This document shows, one piece after another, positions 8,782 through 18,319 of a DNA stretch of 64,000 nucleotides (position 1 is the stretch's first letter; each line of letters opens with the position of its first letter). This stretch comes from Ligustrum vulgare. Taxonomy: Eukaryota; Streptophyta; Magnoliopsida; Lamiales; Oleaceae. Both the position numbers and the translations under genes were made by a program. Location of the stretch: positions 3,985,501 to 4,049,500 of the forward strand of contig OY743189.1 of NCBI GenBank assembly GCA_963555705.1. The letters run 5' to 3'. The notes under the pieces were generated by a model. That model saw nothing but the letters and a program-made list of their open reading frames with translations. It searched no databases and was not told the origin of the DNA.

Positions 8782-9773
8782 TCACCTTGATGATAGCAAC
8801 AAGGTCGTCTAGTCAAATAAGAGTCGGGTCTGCGAACCCATTTTTTCTCTTAATTATGTCCGAACTTGCACGTCCATCAGCAATTTGTTTAGTAAGGTCG
8901 GGCATACGCGCCCATCGTACTTTCTTTCAGAGGTAGGGACCTGTACTCCTTTTCCTTATCCAGATTTTTTCCCAAAAGAGTTTTTCTGGATAAGGTTTTA
9001 ACGAGGTCCATAGTCCAGTCCCCTTTAATAAAAGCATTTCTTCAAAAGAATGAGCACCAGAGGACAAAATATCGGAATAACTTAGAAGGTCTTCCAAATA
9101 ACTTTACAAGTTATTTTCCAACAAATAATTTACAATGTCTCATGGCAAGGCATTACAAATTATTTCCCAACAAATAATTTACAATGTCTCATGGCAAGAC
9201 GTTACAAATTATTCTTCCACGAATAATTTACAATGTCTCATGGCAAGGCGTTACAAATTATTTCTCAACAAATAATTTACAATATCTCATGGTAAGACGT
9301 TACAAATTATTCTTTCAATAATAATTTGCAATGTCTCATGGTAAGGCGTTACGAATTATTTCCCAACAAGTTATTTCTCACATTTACAAAATAAAGAGTT
9401 CGGCCTCTTCTTTGTAAATAAACAGATCAGTATTACCCGACCTTGTTAAACATTCCTCTCAATTTCACCAAGTCAAAAGCTCGACCTAACTGACAAATAG
9501 GTCGGCCCTGACCACCCTTATTAGTCAATTTTCGTCAATCCCAAGTTTTGATGCCATAAAGAATTAAAATCCATTTTTGTAAAAAATTGTAAGGTCGTCT
9601 TTGCCCGACCATATAATTTTCAAGACATGGAATCAAAATAACAAAACAAAGTAAATAACATGAACTTTGACAAAAGACGTACAAGTTCATTCATAGCAAA
9701 ACGTTTTTACAAGTGGTCCTCGAGGCATACCCCGGACTTTACATCAAAATCTATTTAAATTCCTAAAAAAACT
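8782..9773 (+). other. E5 3' region between pol and the antisense ORF
   Basis: About 1 kb without coding potential on the plus strand. It contains AGGTCG/CGACC words, an imperfect repeat of the pair TTATCCAGATTTTTTCCC / GGGAAAAATCTGGATAA type around 8955-9000, and the 49-bp tandem repeats listed separately. Nothing else recognisable. Confidence 0.6.
9110..9375 (+). repeat. 49-bp tandem repeat, about five copies
   Basis: The word ACAATGTCTCATGGCAAG or a close variant recurs with its TAC start at 9131, 9180, 9229, 9278 and 9327, exactly 49 bp each time. Each unit holds AAATAATTT and its complement AAATTATTT about 28 bp apart, so every unit can fold back on itself. The same array is at 60804-61000 in the second copy. 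Confidence 0.9.
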
Positions 9774-11595
9774 CTACTGCTGAGGGTCATGATCACTGGC
9801 ATCGCTGGACTCTCCGTCGAAAGCACCCTCTGCTTCATCCTCCTCCATAAATGGAGTAAGGTCAAGATCTTCCCTTCCCAGGGGAAACTGGGAAAGAGGG
9901 CTAGTGTCCAGCTCAAGTACATGAATTTGAACCCAAGCCCGAGCTTGCTTCATCCCTTGGGAGTACGACTCAAGGGCATAATTTCCCAATGCAAGGTCGT
10001 ACTCCTCTGACTTCTTGAAGGCCTCAACAGCTTCGACCTTGGCCTAAGCTATTTCTTCACGAGCTCGGCGTAAGTCCACAACGAGCTTGGCGTTCTCTTC
10101 AAGAGCAAGGTCTTGTTCTTGGGTCATCAGCAGAAGGTTTGACTGGACCCGAGCCAACTTCTCCTCAGTAGCCCGAGCTTTGGTAGCCTCGTATTAGACA
10201 GAATGAACGAGTTGGCTCGAGGTCTCTCCTCGCTTAACGCCTTGGTTGATCAGACCCCGGCCAATATTGATCAACTGATAATCGGGATAAACACTTAGTG
10301 ATGTTTTAAAATGTTGTTAAGTACAAATGAAAAAGTAGAAAGGTACCTTCATGGCTTCGTTCATAAAGTGGTCCGCCCCCTGTTCAAGAGCCACTTCTTT
10401 GCAATATTTCTCCAACAGCCCGGGATGGAGACCTTCCTCCATTTTCTCCCTAAGATCAGCCAAGGTGCCTCGGGGACAATTTCAGGAGCAGCTTCTTCTC
10501 GAGGCGGAGGACGTCGGGCATCTCGACCACTCTCCCTTTGGGAAGGAGCCTCTTCATTTCTCTGAGAGGTCTCCCCTATCCCTGATTGATCTCTGCGAGG
10601 CCTTTTTTTGTATTAGTGTCGCACGACCCCTCCATTCTTCCTCTTTTAGACAGCTTGCCATGCCCTCTCCTCGACCACCTTCCTCAATTTGTCACCATCA
10701 AAAGCCATTCATGCGGAAGGTAAAGATAAAAAGGAAGAAGATGAGAAAGCAAAAGAGAAATAAAAAATCAGAGGAATTACAGAAGAAATACATGTATTAC
10801 TTAATGACCAAGGCCGAGGCCTATCAGGCTGAAGGTCAAGAAAAGCCTGGCTCAAGATTTCATTTGTTGTCAAGTCCGACGCCTCTTCAGTAAAGAGGCT
10901 AAAATCACACACCCTAATGGCGTTAGCTAAGAGGTCGACCATATCGTCCTCGCTCTTATTCCCCATCCTATTGAAACTATCTATGTCTGGCTTTCTAAAG
11001 GTAGACAGAAAAAATATTTTCCCCAACCCGAGGCTTCACATAGAAAAATCTCTCCTTCCAATATTTCAGGGAGGAAGGAACCCAAGGGACCTCAAATTGC
11101 CCTTTCCCACTCAGATAGACAAAGCAATTGCACCTAGGAAAATACTTCAAATCCAACAGACATTTGCAAAAGTCTACAATGGGCTCTGTCCCTAAACTCC
11201 TACATAACACAAAAAAATATACCAAGATTCTCCATCCATTGGGGGAAAGTTAACCCGGGACTATGCTAGCAGTTAGGAGAAAACCAATAAAGAAATGGTG
11301 AAGGGGTAGCTTGAGTGCAGCCACTAGGACCTCATGAAACACCACCATTTCCCCTTCCTGGCAATGGTAAGAGACGTCGTCCACTTCCGGGACCCGGGTT
11401 GTATACTCATTAGAAAGCCTAAACTTTCTCATGTCGGCCTCGACCATGTGCTCCTTCATCCTACTATTAAAAGTCGGGAGCTCAAGGTCTCCCTCACTCG
11501 ACCCTCTATCCAAATCAGGGTTATCTTCCACACCCTCCTCATCCGTCGATTCTTCATCCTGAGGAGATGGGGGCTCATAGAAACCTAAGGGCTCA
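9774..11595 (-). pseudogene. E5 antisense ORF (Transposase_28-like), main part, copy A
   Basis: Read on the minus strand from 11595 down: an acidic N-terminal stretch (PPSPQDEESTDEEGVEDN), EVLVAALKLPLHHFFIGFLL, a TAA at about 11250 where a Gln is expected, then FFVLCRSLGTEPIVDF and CNCFVYLSGKGQFEVPW, a region with splice-like interruptions, and a C-terminal helical stretch (EEKLARVQSNLLLMTQEQD, then GNYALESYSQGMKQARAW) ending at 9774. This resembles plant 'putative gypsy type transposon' proteins (Pfam Transposase_28). The role is unknown. The start codon lies at 30712, beyond the inserted array. Confidence 0.65.
11591..11595. repeat. Left target-site duplication of the array (GCTCA)
   Basis: GCTCA directly before the LTR end at 11596. 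The partner at 30643-30647 is GCTCT, one mismatch. The empty site at 63265-63269 has a single GCTCA followed by ACCTCTAAAGG, as expected. Confidence 0.85.
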
Positions 11596-12511
11596 TGATG
11601 AGATCCGTTATGGGGATCACCAAGAACACGCGGAATTAAACGCCGGAAAGCTCTAAAATCCAAGATAGTAGACGGTAACAATGCAACCCCGACCTCACGA
11701 CGCAAGAACTATGGGTATATTAAACCCAAAACCCGTTACGATGCGGAGATAAGAACCACAAAGGGGGAACGCCACAAAGGTTGTCAAATCCTTTGATAAG
11801 TTTAATTTGTTCGACGAGAACACGAAGAAAATATAAGGGAATATCTCACCTTCAATATCATTAATCTCAAGAATAAAGTTGTTGTTTTACAATGCTGAAT
11901 AAAGCCATATATATAGGCAAAGAAAATAAAACAACTAGAAATAAACTAGAATTCAATCTAAACTAAAAAGCTAAAAACGCCAAACATTAACTTAAAATTC
12001 GGAACCTAAGTTACGGCCGTGACTTAAGAGTTTACGGCCGTAAGCAAGCTACGGATTAAAATTAAAAACAATTGTTACGGCCGTGACAATACCCTTTACG
12101 GCCGTAATCAACATTCTGAATTTAAAACTACCAAACTCTTTACGGCCGTGAAGATGTGGGTTACGGCCGTAAGTCCTCTTCTGCATAATTTCGCCATTGT
12201 AGTGTTACGGCCGTAATTTTGGCTTTACGGTCGTGAAACCGTTACGGCCGTGACTTCACTCTTTACGGCCGTGACTCAGCTGCTGCCCAATTTCTTGTTC
12301 TTCCTTGATCCAAATGCATTGCAATAACTTTGGCTCTTCTTCCACATTCTTATGCAACGTAAATGAAGTCTTTGCACTAGAACACTCGTCCATCCATGCT
12401 TGCATGAATCCTTGCATTGCCTGCTTGATTCTTTTGGCTCTTTGTCTCGTTATTGGTCCTACGGGCACGTGCAACGGGTCAACGCTCGTTGAGCCACTCC
12501 GGAACTCATCA
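11596..12511 (-). repeat. Array LTR1 (outer 3' LTR), 916 bp
   Basis: The outer end reads TGATGAGATCC on the plus strand, where the other three LTRs read TGATGTGATCC. One palindrome carries a C-to-T change (ACGGTCGTGA at about 12230). TATA complement at 11905-11916. The inner end abuts the PPT. Confidence 0.92.
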
Positions 12512-14154
12512 TCCCCTCTCTGTTGAAAAGGATTCGTCCTCGAATCATCACCTGCATCAAACAGAGAAAGATCAGAAACATTAAAAGAAGCGGACACATT
12601 ATACTCACCTGGAAGATCGAGCTTATATGCATTATCATTTATCTTTTCAATGACTTGAAAAGGTCCATCTCCTCTTGGCTGCAACTTAGACTTTCTTTGG
12701 GTTGGAAATCGCTCCTTTCGCAAGTGCACCCACACCCAATCACCTAGCTCGAACGTCACTTGCCTCCTACCTTTGTTGGCATGAGTCGCATAACGCTCAT
12801 TTTTCTTTTCAATTTGCCCTTTCACCTTCTCATGAAGTTCTTTCACAAACTTAGCCTTTTTCGCCCCGTCCAAACTGCTCCGTTCATCTGCAGGTAAAGG
12901 AATTAAATCAAGAGGAGTTAGCGGGTTGAAACCATAAACAACTTCAAAAGGTGAATATGAAGTAGTAGAATGCATAGATCGATTATAAGCAAATTCCACA
13001 AATGGCAAACATTCCTCCCAACTTTTTAAATTTTTATTTATTATAGTGCGCAAAAGTTGGATTAATGTCCTATTAACTACCTCCGTTTGACCATCAGTTT
13101 GCGGGTGACATGTAGTAGAAAATAACAATTTAGTACCCATTTTCCCCCACAAGACTTTCCAAAAGTAGCTTAGGAACTTAACATCCCTATCAGACACAAT
13201 ACTCCTAGGTACCCCATGGAGTCTTACAACTTCCCTAAAGAATAGGTCAGCTATGTTTGTTGCGTCATCAGTTTTATTACAAGGAATAAAATGCGCCATT
13301 TTGCTAAACCTGTCTACCACCACAAATATCGAGTCTTTACCTTTTTTTATCCTAGGCAGACCTAACACAAAATCCATAGATATATCTACCCAAGGTTCAT
13401 TAGGTACGGGCAAAGGCGTATACAAACCTTGTGGTAAGACTCTAGACTTAGATTGTTTACAAGTTATGCATCTTCCACAAACATGGTGAACATCCCTTTT
13501 CATTTTAGGCCAATAAAAATGTTCTTGTAAAGTTTCTAATGTCTTAAAAACACCAAAGTGCCCCATTAACCCCCCACCATGAGCCTCACGCACTAACAAT
13601 TCACGCATAGAACAATTAGGCACACAAAGTTTACTTTCCCTAAACAAATAGCCTTCATGCCTATAAAATTTATCAATTGCACCCTTTTCACATGAAGCAT
13701 AAATGGTAGAAAAATTAGGGTCATTAGCATACATACCTTTAATATATTCGAACCCAAGCAACTTCGCATTTAAAGAAGTTAAGAGAACATACCTGCGAGA
13801 AAGGGCATCTGCTACCACATTATCCTTACCTTGCTTATAGCGAATGACATACGGAAAGGTCTCAATGAATTCTATCCAACGGGCGTGTCGTTTGTTTAGT
13901 TTACCTTGTCCCTTGAGGTGTTTCAGTGACTCGTGGTCAGTGTGTATAACGAATTCCTTTGGCCACAGATAGTCCTGCCATGTTTCCAAGGCACGAACAA
14001 GAGCATATAGCTCCTTGTCGTAGGTAGGATAATTCAAGACTGCCCCACTCAGCTTTTCACTGAAAAATGCAATCGGTCTTTTTTCCTGCATAAGAACAGC
14101 TCCAATACCTATTCCTGATGCATCACATTCAATCTCAAAGAATTTTCTCCTCAT
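12256..14154 (-). CDS. pol: Array copy 1 RNase H and integrase with tail (pol 3' part)
   Basis: Open for 632 codons, but the apparent start MRRKF is only the deletion junction. RNase H keeps [16 protein letters not shown] and HTDHESL. Integrase keeps CGRCITC, Asp in WVDISMDF, Asp in VSDRDVKF, Glu in TDGQTEV, the GPF module and the [13 protein letters not shown] tail. The last 85 or so codons lie in LTR1. GDWVWVHL is preceded by Leu (ELGDW), shared with copy 3. Without RT thumb and connection it cannot be part of a normal polyprotein. Confidence 0.9.
   Translation of the reverse strand: MRRKFFEIECDASGIGIGAVLMQEKRPIAFFSEKLSGAVLNYPTYDKELYALVRALETWQDYLWPKEFVIHTDHESLKHLKGQGKLNKRHARWIEFIETFPYVIRYKQGKDNVVADALSRRYVLLTSLNAKLLGFEYIKGMYANDPNFSTIYASCEKGAIDKFYRHEGYLFRESKLCVPNCSMRELLVREAHGGGLMGHFGVFKTLETLQEHFYWPKMKRDVHHVCGRCITCKQSKSRVLPQGLYTPLPVPNEPWVDISMDFVLGLPRIKKGKDSIFVVVDRFSKMAHFIPCNKTDDATNIADLFFREVVRLHGVPRSIVSDRDVKFLSYFWKVLWGKMGTKLLFSTTCHPQTDGQTEVVNRTLIQLLRTIINKNLKSWEECLPFVEFAYNRSMHSTTSYSPFEVVYGFNPLTPLDLIPLPADERSSLDGAKKAKFVKELHEKVKGQIEKKNERYATHANKGRRQVTFELGDWVWVHLRKERFPTQRKSKLQPRGDGPFQVIEKINDNAYKLDLPGEYNVSASFNVSDLSLFDAGDDSRTNPFQQRGDDEFRSGSTSVDPLHVPVGPITRQRAKRIKQAMQGFMQAWMDECSSAKTSFTLHKNVEEEPKLLQCIWIKEEQEIGQQLSHGRKE
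12512..12524 (-). promoter_or_regulatory. Array copy 1 polypurine tract
   Basis: The minus strand reads AACAGAGAGGGGA directly before the LTR start TGATGAG. It encodes part of the QQRGDDEF stretch, so PPT and LTR start lie inside the pol ORF. The tract primes plus-strand DNA synthesis. Confidence 0.85.
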
Positions 14155-15151
14155 CTACCTCAACACCATTAGAACTAACGACAAAGCCAAGAAAAACTAC
14201 CTTTTCCATGCAAAAAGTGCACTTTTTAAAATTAGCATATAGTTTTTCAGTTTTTAAAACTTCCAAAACAGATCTTAAATGTTCAATGTGATCACCTAAG
14301 TTCTTACTATATACCAAAATATCATCAAAGTATACCACGACAAATTTACCAATGTAAGCACGCAAGACATGATTCATTAATCTCATAAAAGTGCTAGGTG
14401 CATTTGAGAGGCCGAACGGCATAACCATCCATTCATATAATCCATATTTGGTCTTGAAGGCGGTTTTCCATTCATCACCTTCTTTCATACGAATTTGGTG
14501 ATAACCACTCTTAAGGTCTATTTTACTAAAAATACTAGCACCATAAAGTTCATCAAGCATGTCATCAAGTCTAGGTATGGGATGGCGATACTTTACCGTA
14601 ATATTGTTGACTGCCCTACAGTCCACGCACATCCTCCAAGTCCCATCCTTTTTGGGTACCAACAGAACTGGTACTGCACATGGGCTCATGCTTTCCCGAA
14701 CATAGCCCTTTTTCAGCAGCTCTTCAACCTGCTTTTGTAGCTCCTTGGTCTCTTCTGGATTGCTCCTATAAGCTGGCCTGTTTGGAATGACCGCTCCTGG
14801 CACGAAGTCAATCTGGTGTTCAATCCCTCGAATTGGCGGCAGCCCACTAGGAATATCCTCGGGAAATAAATCTGCAAATTCCTGCAAAAGAGACATAGCT
14901 AAACTGGGGAGGGAGTGGTTAGCTTCATCAAGCACAAGGAGGGATTCCTTGTACATTAGTAAAATCACAGGTTTATTTGTAGAAATAGCTTTGGTGATAT
15001 CACTCTGTTTTGCGTAGAAGCTCACCTTTGTTTTCTCTCTTTTACTGGCACTCTTCACCCTCTCCTTTTTCTGGGATCGTGGTCCCAACTCTCGGTTTTT
15101 CACACAACTCTCCTTTTTCCGGGATCGTGGTCCCGACCCTCTTCTGTTCAC
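14135..15151 (-). CDS. pol: Array copy 1 reverse transcriptase, truncated
   Basis: RT fingers and palm are intact: [49 protein letters not shown]. The frame ends at VDEEKIL because about 242 nt covering the thumb, the connection and the RNase H approach are deleted. The first 25 or so codons (GSGPRSRKK) are an out-of-frame reading of the linker repeats. The true frame joins gag-protease in E1 and B1 but is separated here by a 2-nt loss in GAGAGGGTGTGAAG near 15055. Confidence 0.88.
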   Translation of the reverse strand: MNRRGSGPRSRKKESCVKNRELGPRSQKKERVKSASKREKTKVSFYAKQSDITKAISTNKPVILLMYKESLLVLDEANHSLPSLAMSLLQEFADLFPEDIPSGLPPIRGIEHQIDFVPGAVIPNRPAYRSNPEETKELQKQVEELLKKGYVRESMSPCAVPVLLVPKKDGTWRMCVDCRAVNNITVKYRHPIPRLDDMLDELYGASIFSKIDLKSGYHQIRMKEGDEWKTAFKTKYGLYEWMVMPFGLSNAPSTFMRLMNHVLRAYIGKFVVVYFDDILVYSKNLGDHIEHLRSVLEVLKTEKLYANFKKCTFCMEKVVFLGFVVSSNGVEVDEEKIL

Positions 15152-16979
15152 TCAACTCTCCTTTTTCCGGGATCGTGGTCCCGACCCTCTTTCTCTCTTC
15201 CTCACTTTTTAATTTCAATTGGTCTTCATAGACCTGTTGAGGTGACAAAGGCATTAGTTTGACATTTTTCCCGTCCTTAGTGAAGGTATACCTATTTTTA
15301 AATCCATCATGAATAACCTTCCTATCGAATTGCCATGGCCTGCCCAACAAGATGTGCCCCGCATGCATGGGTACCACATCACAAACCACGCTATCTTCAT
15401 ACTTCCCAATCGCCAAATCAACTACCACCTGCTTATTTACCTTAATCTCGCCCGATTCATTTAACCACTGTAGCTTATATGGCCTTGGGTGTTTTAGCAT
15501 AGGTAGGCACAATTTCTCTACTAAAGTAGTGCTAGCAACGTTCGCACAACTACCCCCATCTATTATCAAACTACACACTTTGTTATTCACAAAACACCTA
15601 GTATGAAATATATTTTCTCGCTGCTCACCCGACTCTTCCACCTTAACTTGAGTACTAAGGGCTCTCCTAGTGACAAGTGATTTAGCTACTGCATAGTCCG
15701 CATCATCATTTTCACTAACATCCTCTAGAGCTGGCATATCCTTATACTCATCCTCCACTTCTCCCCCTTTCTCATCCTCCGAACTTAATACCCCATCATG
15801 CATAACCAATATTCGTTTATTTGGACATTGTGAAGAAATATGTCCTAAACCGGAACATTTAAAGCAACGGATATCTCTAGTCCTACAAGGTTGAGAGTCA
15901 GAAGTAATTTTACCTTTGTTGGGTGGCTCTACCTTTCCCTTCGATGCCTCAAATTTATTTTTCTGCACAACCCCTTCATTTTTGGAAATCCCACTCCACG
16001 TAGACTTACCAAAAGAATTGGAACTTGTAGAGAATTTGGAAGTTCCCTTCCTTTTTAACTGTCGCTCCACTTTCATGGACATGTGAAGCATTTCCTCCAA
16101 ATCGATATAATGCTGCAATTCAATAACATTAGCAATATCTCGATTTAAACCATTTAAAAACCTAGCCATGGTTGCCTCCGGGTCTTCCTCTATATTAGCC
16201 CGAATCATGGCAACCTCCATCTCCCTATGGTAATCCTCCACACTCTTACTACCTTGGGAAAGGGTTTGTAATTTTTGGTAAAGATCCCTATAGTAATGTC
16301 CAGACACAAATCGTTTTCTCATAAGGGCCTTCAACTCATCCCAAGTTTCAATAGGCCTCTCCCCATTTCTCCTTTTACTAGTTACCAATTGATCCCACCA
16401 TACTATAGCATAATCAGTAAATTCTACGACTGCCAATTTAACCTTCTTAGCTTCAGAATAATTATGACAATCGAAAATTAATTCTACCCTCTTTTCCCAT
16501 TCAAAATAAACGTCCGGATTACTCTTACCCTGAAACGAGGGAATGGACATTTTAATGTTACCAACATGTCCATCTACATCATCCCTACGATCACGCCTAT
16601 ATCCCCTATCACGTCTTTCTCTCCGATCTCGTCTCCTACCAACACTAGTAATAGACAATTCACCACTATCCTCATCACTATCAACAACCTCAACATGTTC
16701 ATTCCTAGCTCTAAATTGTGGGTTGAAGTCATACCTTAGTGGTCTCCGTAAATTAGGGAAATTGCGCGGTTGTTCCGGACGTTGCTGAACATTTCCCGCA
16801 CCTCGTGTCTCCCCCGGATTATTATCCCTTTCCACATTCACGCCGGATTGTGGACCAAATTTTGCTTCCAACTTGGCATCCAACCTCGCTTCCCATTTTG
16901 CCAAACGTTCCTCCACCATTGCAAGCATTTTAAAATCTTGAAAATCCTTTTCCGTTGACGAAACTTCCTTCTGTGACAT
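15042..16979 (-). CDS. gag-pro: Array copy 1 Gag-protease polyprotein, intact (645 aa)
   Basis: Starts MSQKEVSS, a start shared with B1 (MSQKDASS). A Gag core ([37 protein letters not shown]) is followed by a basic/Arg-rich stretch near residue 120, the zinc knuckle [14 protein letters not shown] near residue 370 (CX2CX4HX4C), and an aspartic protease with IDGGS near residue 475 and HILLGRPWQ. The end holds three 16-residue [11 protein letters not shown] repeats, and it stops at EECQ through the linker frameshift. Gag packages RNA and protease matures it. No lesion is visible, so this copy could supply Gag-protease. Confidence 0.92.
   Translation of the reverse strand: MSQKEVSSTEKDFQDFKMLAMVEERLAKWEARLDAKLEAKFGPQSGVNVERDNNPGETRGAGNVQQRPEQPRNFPNLRRPLRYDFNPQFRARNEHVEVVDSDEDSGELSITSVGRRRDRRERRDRGYRRDRRDDVDGHVGNIKMSIPSFQGKSNPDVYFEWEKRVELIFDCHNYSEAKKVKLAVVEFTDYAIVWWDQLVTSKRRNGERPIETWDELKALMRKRFVSGHYYRDLYQKLQTLSQGSKSVEDYHREMEVAMIRANIEEDPEATMARFLNGLNRDIANVIELQHYIDLEEMLHMSMKVERQLKRKGTSKFSTSSNSFGKSTWSGISKNEGVVQKNKFEASKGKVEPPNKGKITSDSQPCRTRDIRCFKCSGLGHISSQCPNKRILVMHDGVLSSEDEKGGEVEDEYKDMPALEDVSENDDADYAVAKSLVTRRALSTQVKVEESGEQRENIFHTRCFVNNKVCSLIIDGGSCANVASTTLVEKLCLPMLKHPRPYKLQWLNESGEIKVNKQVVVDLAIGKYEDSVVCDVVPMHAGHILLGRPWQFDRKVIHDGFKNRYTFTKDGKNVKLMPLSPQQVYEDQLKLKSEEERKRVGTTIPEKGELSEQKRVGTTIPEKGELCEKPRVGTTIPEKGEGEECQ
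15073..15182 (-). repeat. 48-bp tandem repeats in the protease-RT linker
   Basis: GGGATCGTGGTCCC recurs at 15073, 15121 and 15169, a 48-bp period (16 codons). Each copy has GGGA/TCCC inverted ends. The array copies, E1 and B1 all carry it. The exact frameshift that separates gag-protease from pol lies right after the last copy. Confidence 0.88.
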
Positions 16980-17528
16980 GGTTAGTAATAAAGAAAAGAG
17001 AAAAAAATATTAAATAAAGATCCTCACGTGTTTTATCGCTCGTGTATCACTCAATTTGGCTTTTTCCCTCTATTATTCTCACCACTCTGCCTTTTTCCTC
17101 TCGATTCCCTTTTTCCCACGTTCTCAAAGAACCCACCAAACTAGTCACGGATTTGGTCCTTGTGGAATAAATCCCAGAGTGCAAATAAGGAAAGTTGATG
17201 GAAAATATTGGAATTTAGGAAATTTGAGAAAGAAATTATGGAAACAAGAATTCTATTGCAAGAAGAAGTTTTATGGACACAAGAATAAAGAATTTTATGG
17301 AAACAAGGATTTGTTGGAAAGATTTCCCAAATATTATTTTCTTGATTTCTTGTTCGAATCAACAACACTTCTTTCCTTCCTCTTTTTTTTTTTTTTTTTT
17401 TTGTAAATTTCGGATTTTTTTTTTTTTTAAATAATATCCTATTCAACAAGAATAATCAAGAACAAGAAAAACAGAAATTGGCAAATCTTGAATTTCTGAC
17501 GAATTTCAAGAATTAAGAATTGGAATGG

Positions 17529-17562
<34 letters not shown>

Positions 17563-17625
17563 AATGATTAATAACTGGAAATAAAAGAAAAGAACTGGAA
17601 TACTAAATAATTGGATTTAGAGACA
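16980..17625 (-). other. Array copy 1 leader between PBS and gag
   Basis: About 650 nt, noncoding, with two long T runs on the plus strand (A-rich on the element strand) at about 17384-17402 and 17531-17561. Their lengths differ between array copies. The sequence next to gag resembles the B1 leader. Confidence 0.75.
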
Positions 17626-17638
17626 GGCTCTGATACCA
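17626..17638 (-). promoter_or_regulatory. Array copy 1 primer binding site (initiator tRNA-Met)
   Basis: The minus strand reads TGGTATCAGAGCC two bases after the LTR end CACATCA. This matches the common plant initiator tRNA-Met PBS. Confidence 0.9.
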
Positions 17639-17819
17639 GATGATGTGATCCGTTATGGGGATCACCAAGAACACGCGGAATTAAACGCCGGAAAGCTCTA
17701 AAATCCAAGATAGTAGACGGTAACAATGCAACCCCGACCTCACGACGCAAGAACTATGGGTATATTAAACCCAAAACCCGTTACGATGCGGAGATAAGAA
17801 CCACAAAGGGGGAACGCCA

Positions 17820-17840
17820 CAAAGGTTGTCAAATCCTTTG
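17820..17840 (-). other. Stem-loop in array LTR2 R/U5
   Basis: CAAAGG, 9-nt loop, CCTTTG, identical in all four array LTRs and in E1 and B1, about 100 nt downstream of the TATA box. Confidence 0.65.
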
Positions 17841-17949
17841 ATAAGTTTAATTTGTTCGACGAGAACACGAAGAAAATATAAGGGAATATCTCACCTTCAA
17901 TATCATTAATCTCAAGAATAAAGTTGTTGTTTTACAATGCTGAATAAAG

Positions 17950-17961
17950 CCATATATATAG
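17950..17961 (-). promoter_or_regulatory. Array LTR2 TATA box
   Basis: The element strand reads CTATATATATGG, followed by CTTTATTCAGCATTGTAAAAC. The other array LTRs have the same box at 11905-11916, 23994-24005 and 30036-30047. Confidence 0.65.
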
Positions 17962-18055
17962 GCAAAGAAAATAAAACAACTAGAAATAAACTAGAATTCA
18001 ATCTAAACTAAAAAGCTAAAAACGCCAAACATTAACTTAAAATTCGGAACCTAAG

Positions 18056-18319
18056 TTACGGCCGTGACTTAAGAGTTTACGGCCGTAAGCAAGCTACGGA
18101 TTAAAATTAAAAACAATTGTTACGGCCGTGACAATACCCTTTACGGCCGTAATCAACATTCTGAATTTAAAACTACCAAACTCTTTACGGCCGTGAAGAT
18201 GTGGGTTACGGCCGTAAGTCCTCTTCTGCATAATTTCGCCATTGTAGTGTTACGGCCGTAATTTTGGCTTTACGGCCGTGAAACCGTTACGGCCGTGACT
18301 TCACTCTTTACGGCCGTGA
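18056..18319 (-). repeat. Array LTR2 U3 palindrome array, ten 12-mers
   Basis: TTACGGCCGTAA-type 12-mers start at 18056, 18077, 18120, 18141, 18185, 18206, 18250, 18270, 18287 and 18308. Steps are 21, 43, 21, 44, 21, 44, 20, 17, 21. Pairs of 21 bp therefore recur with a period of about 65 bp. Each 12-mer has an EagI-type CGGCCG core. Confidence 0.93.

Noticed and set aside
10351..10893. Plus-strand ORF of 180 codons in the Tat 3' region (and 62025-62576)
   Set aside because: Lies opposite the antisense ORF. Composition is that of a shadow frame, and I see no domain.
15042..15151. Programmed ribosomal frameshift between gag-protease and pol
   Set aside because: B1 and E1 read straight through this linker in one frame. 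The array copies have a 2-nt loss, so mutation is the simpler explanation. The linker repeats remain a separate finding.
17384..17402. Leader T runs as poly(A) tails of separate insertions
   Set aside because: They recur at the same place in all array copies and in related leaders, so they are part of the element.
18056..18319. 12-mer repeats as a CRISPR array
   Set aside because: Repeats are only 12 bp, palindromic, unevenly spaced, sit in LTR U3, and no cas genes occur. This is plant nuclear DNA.
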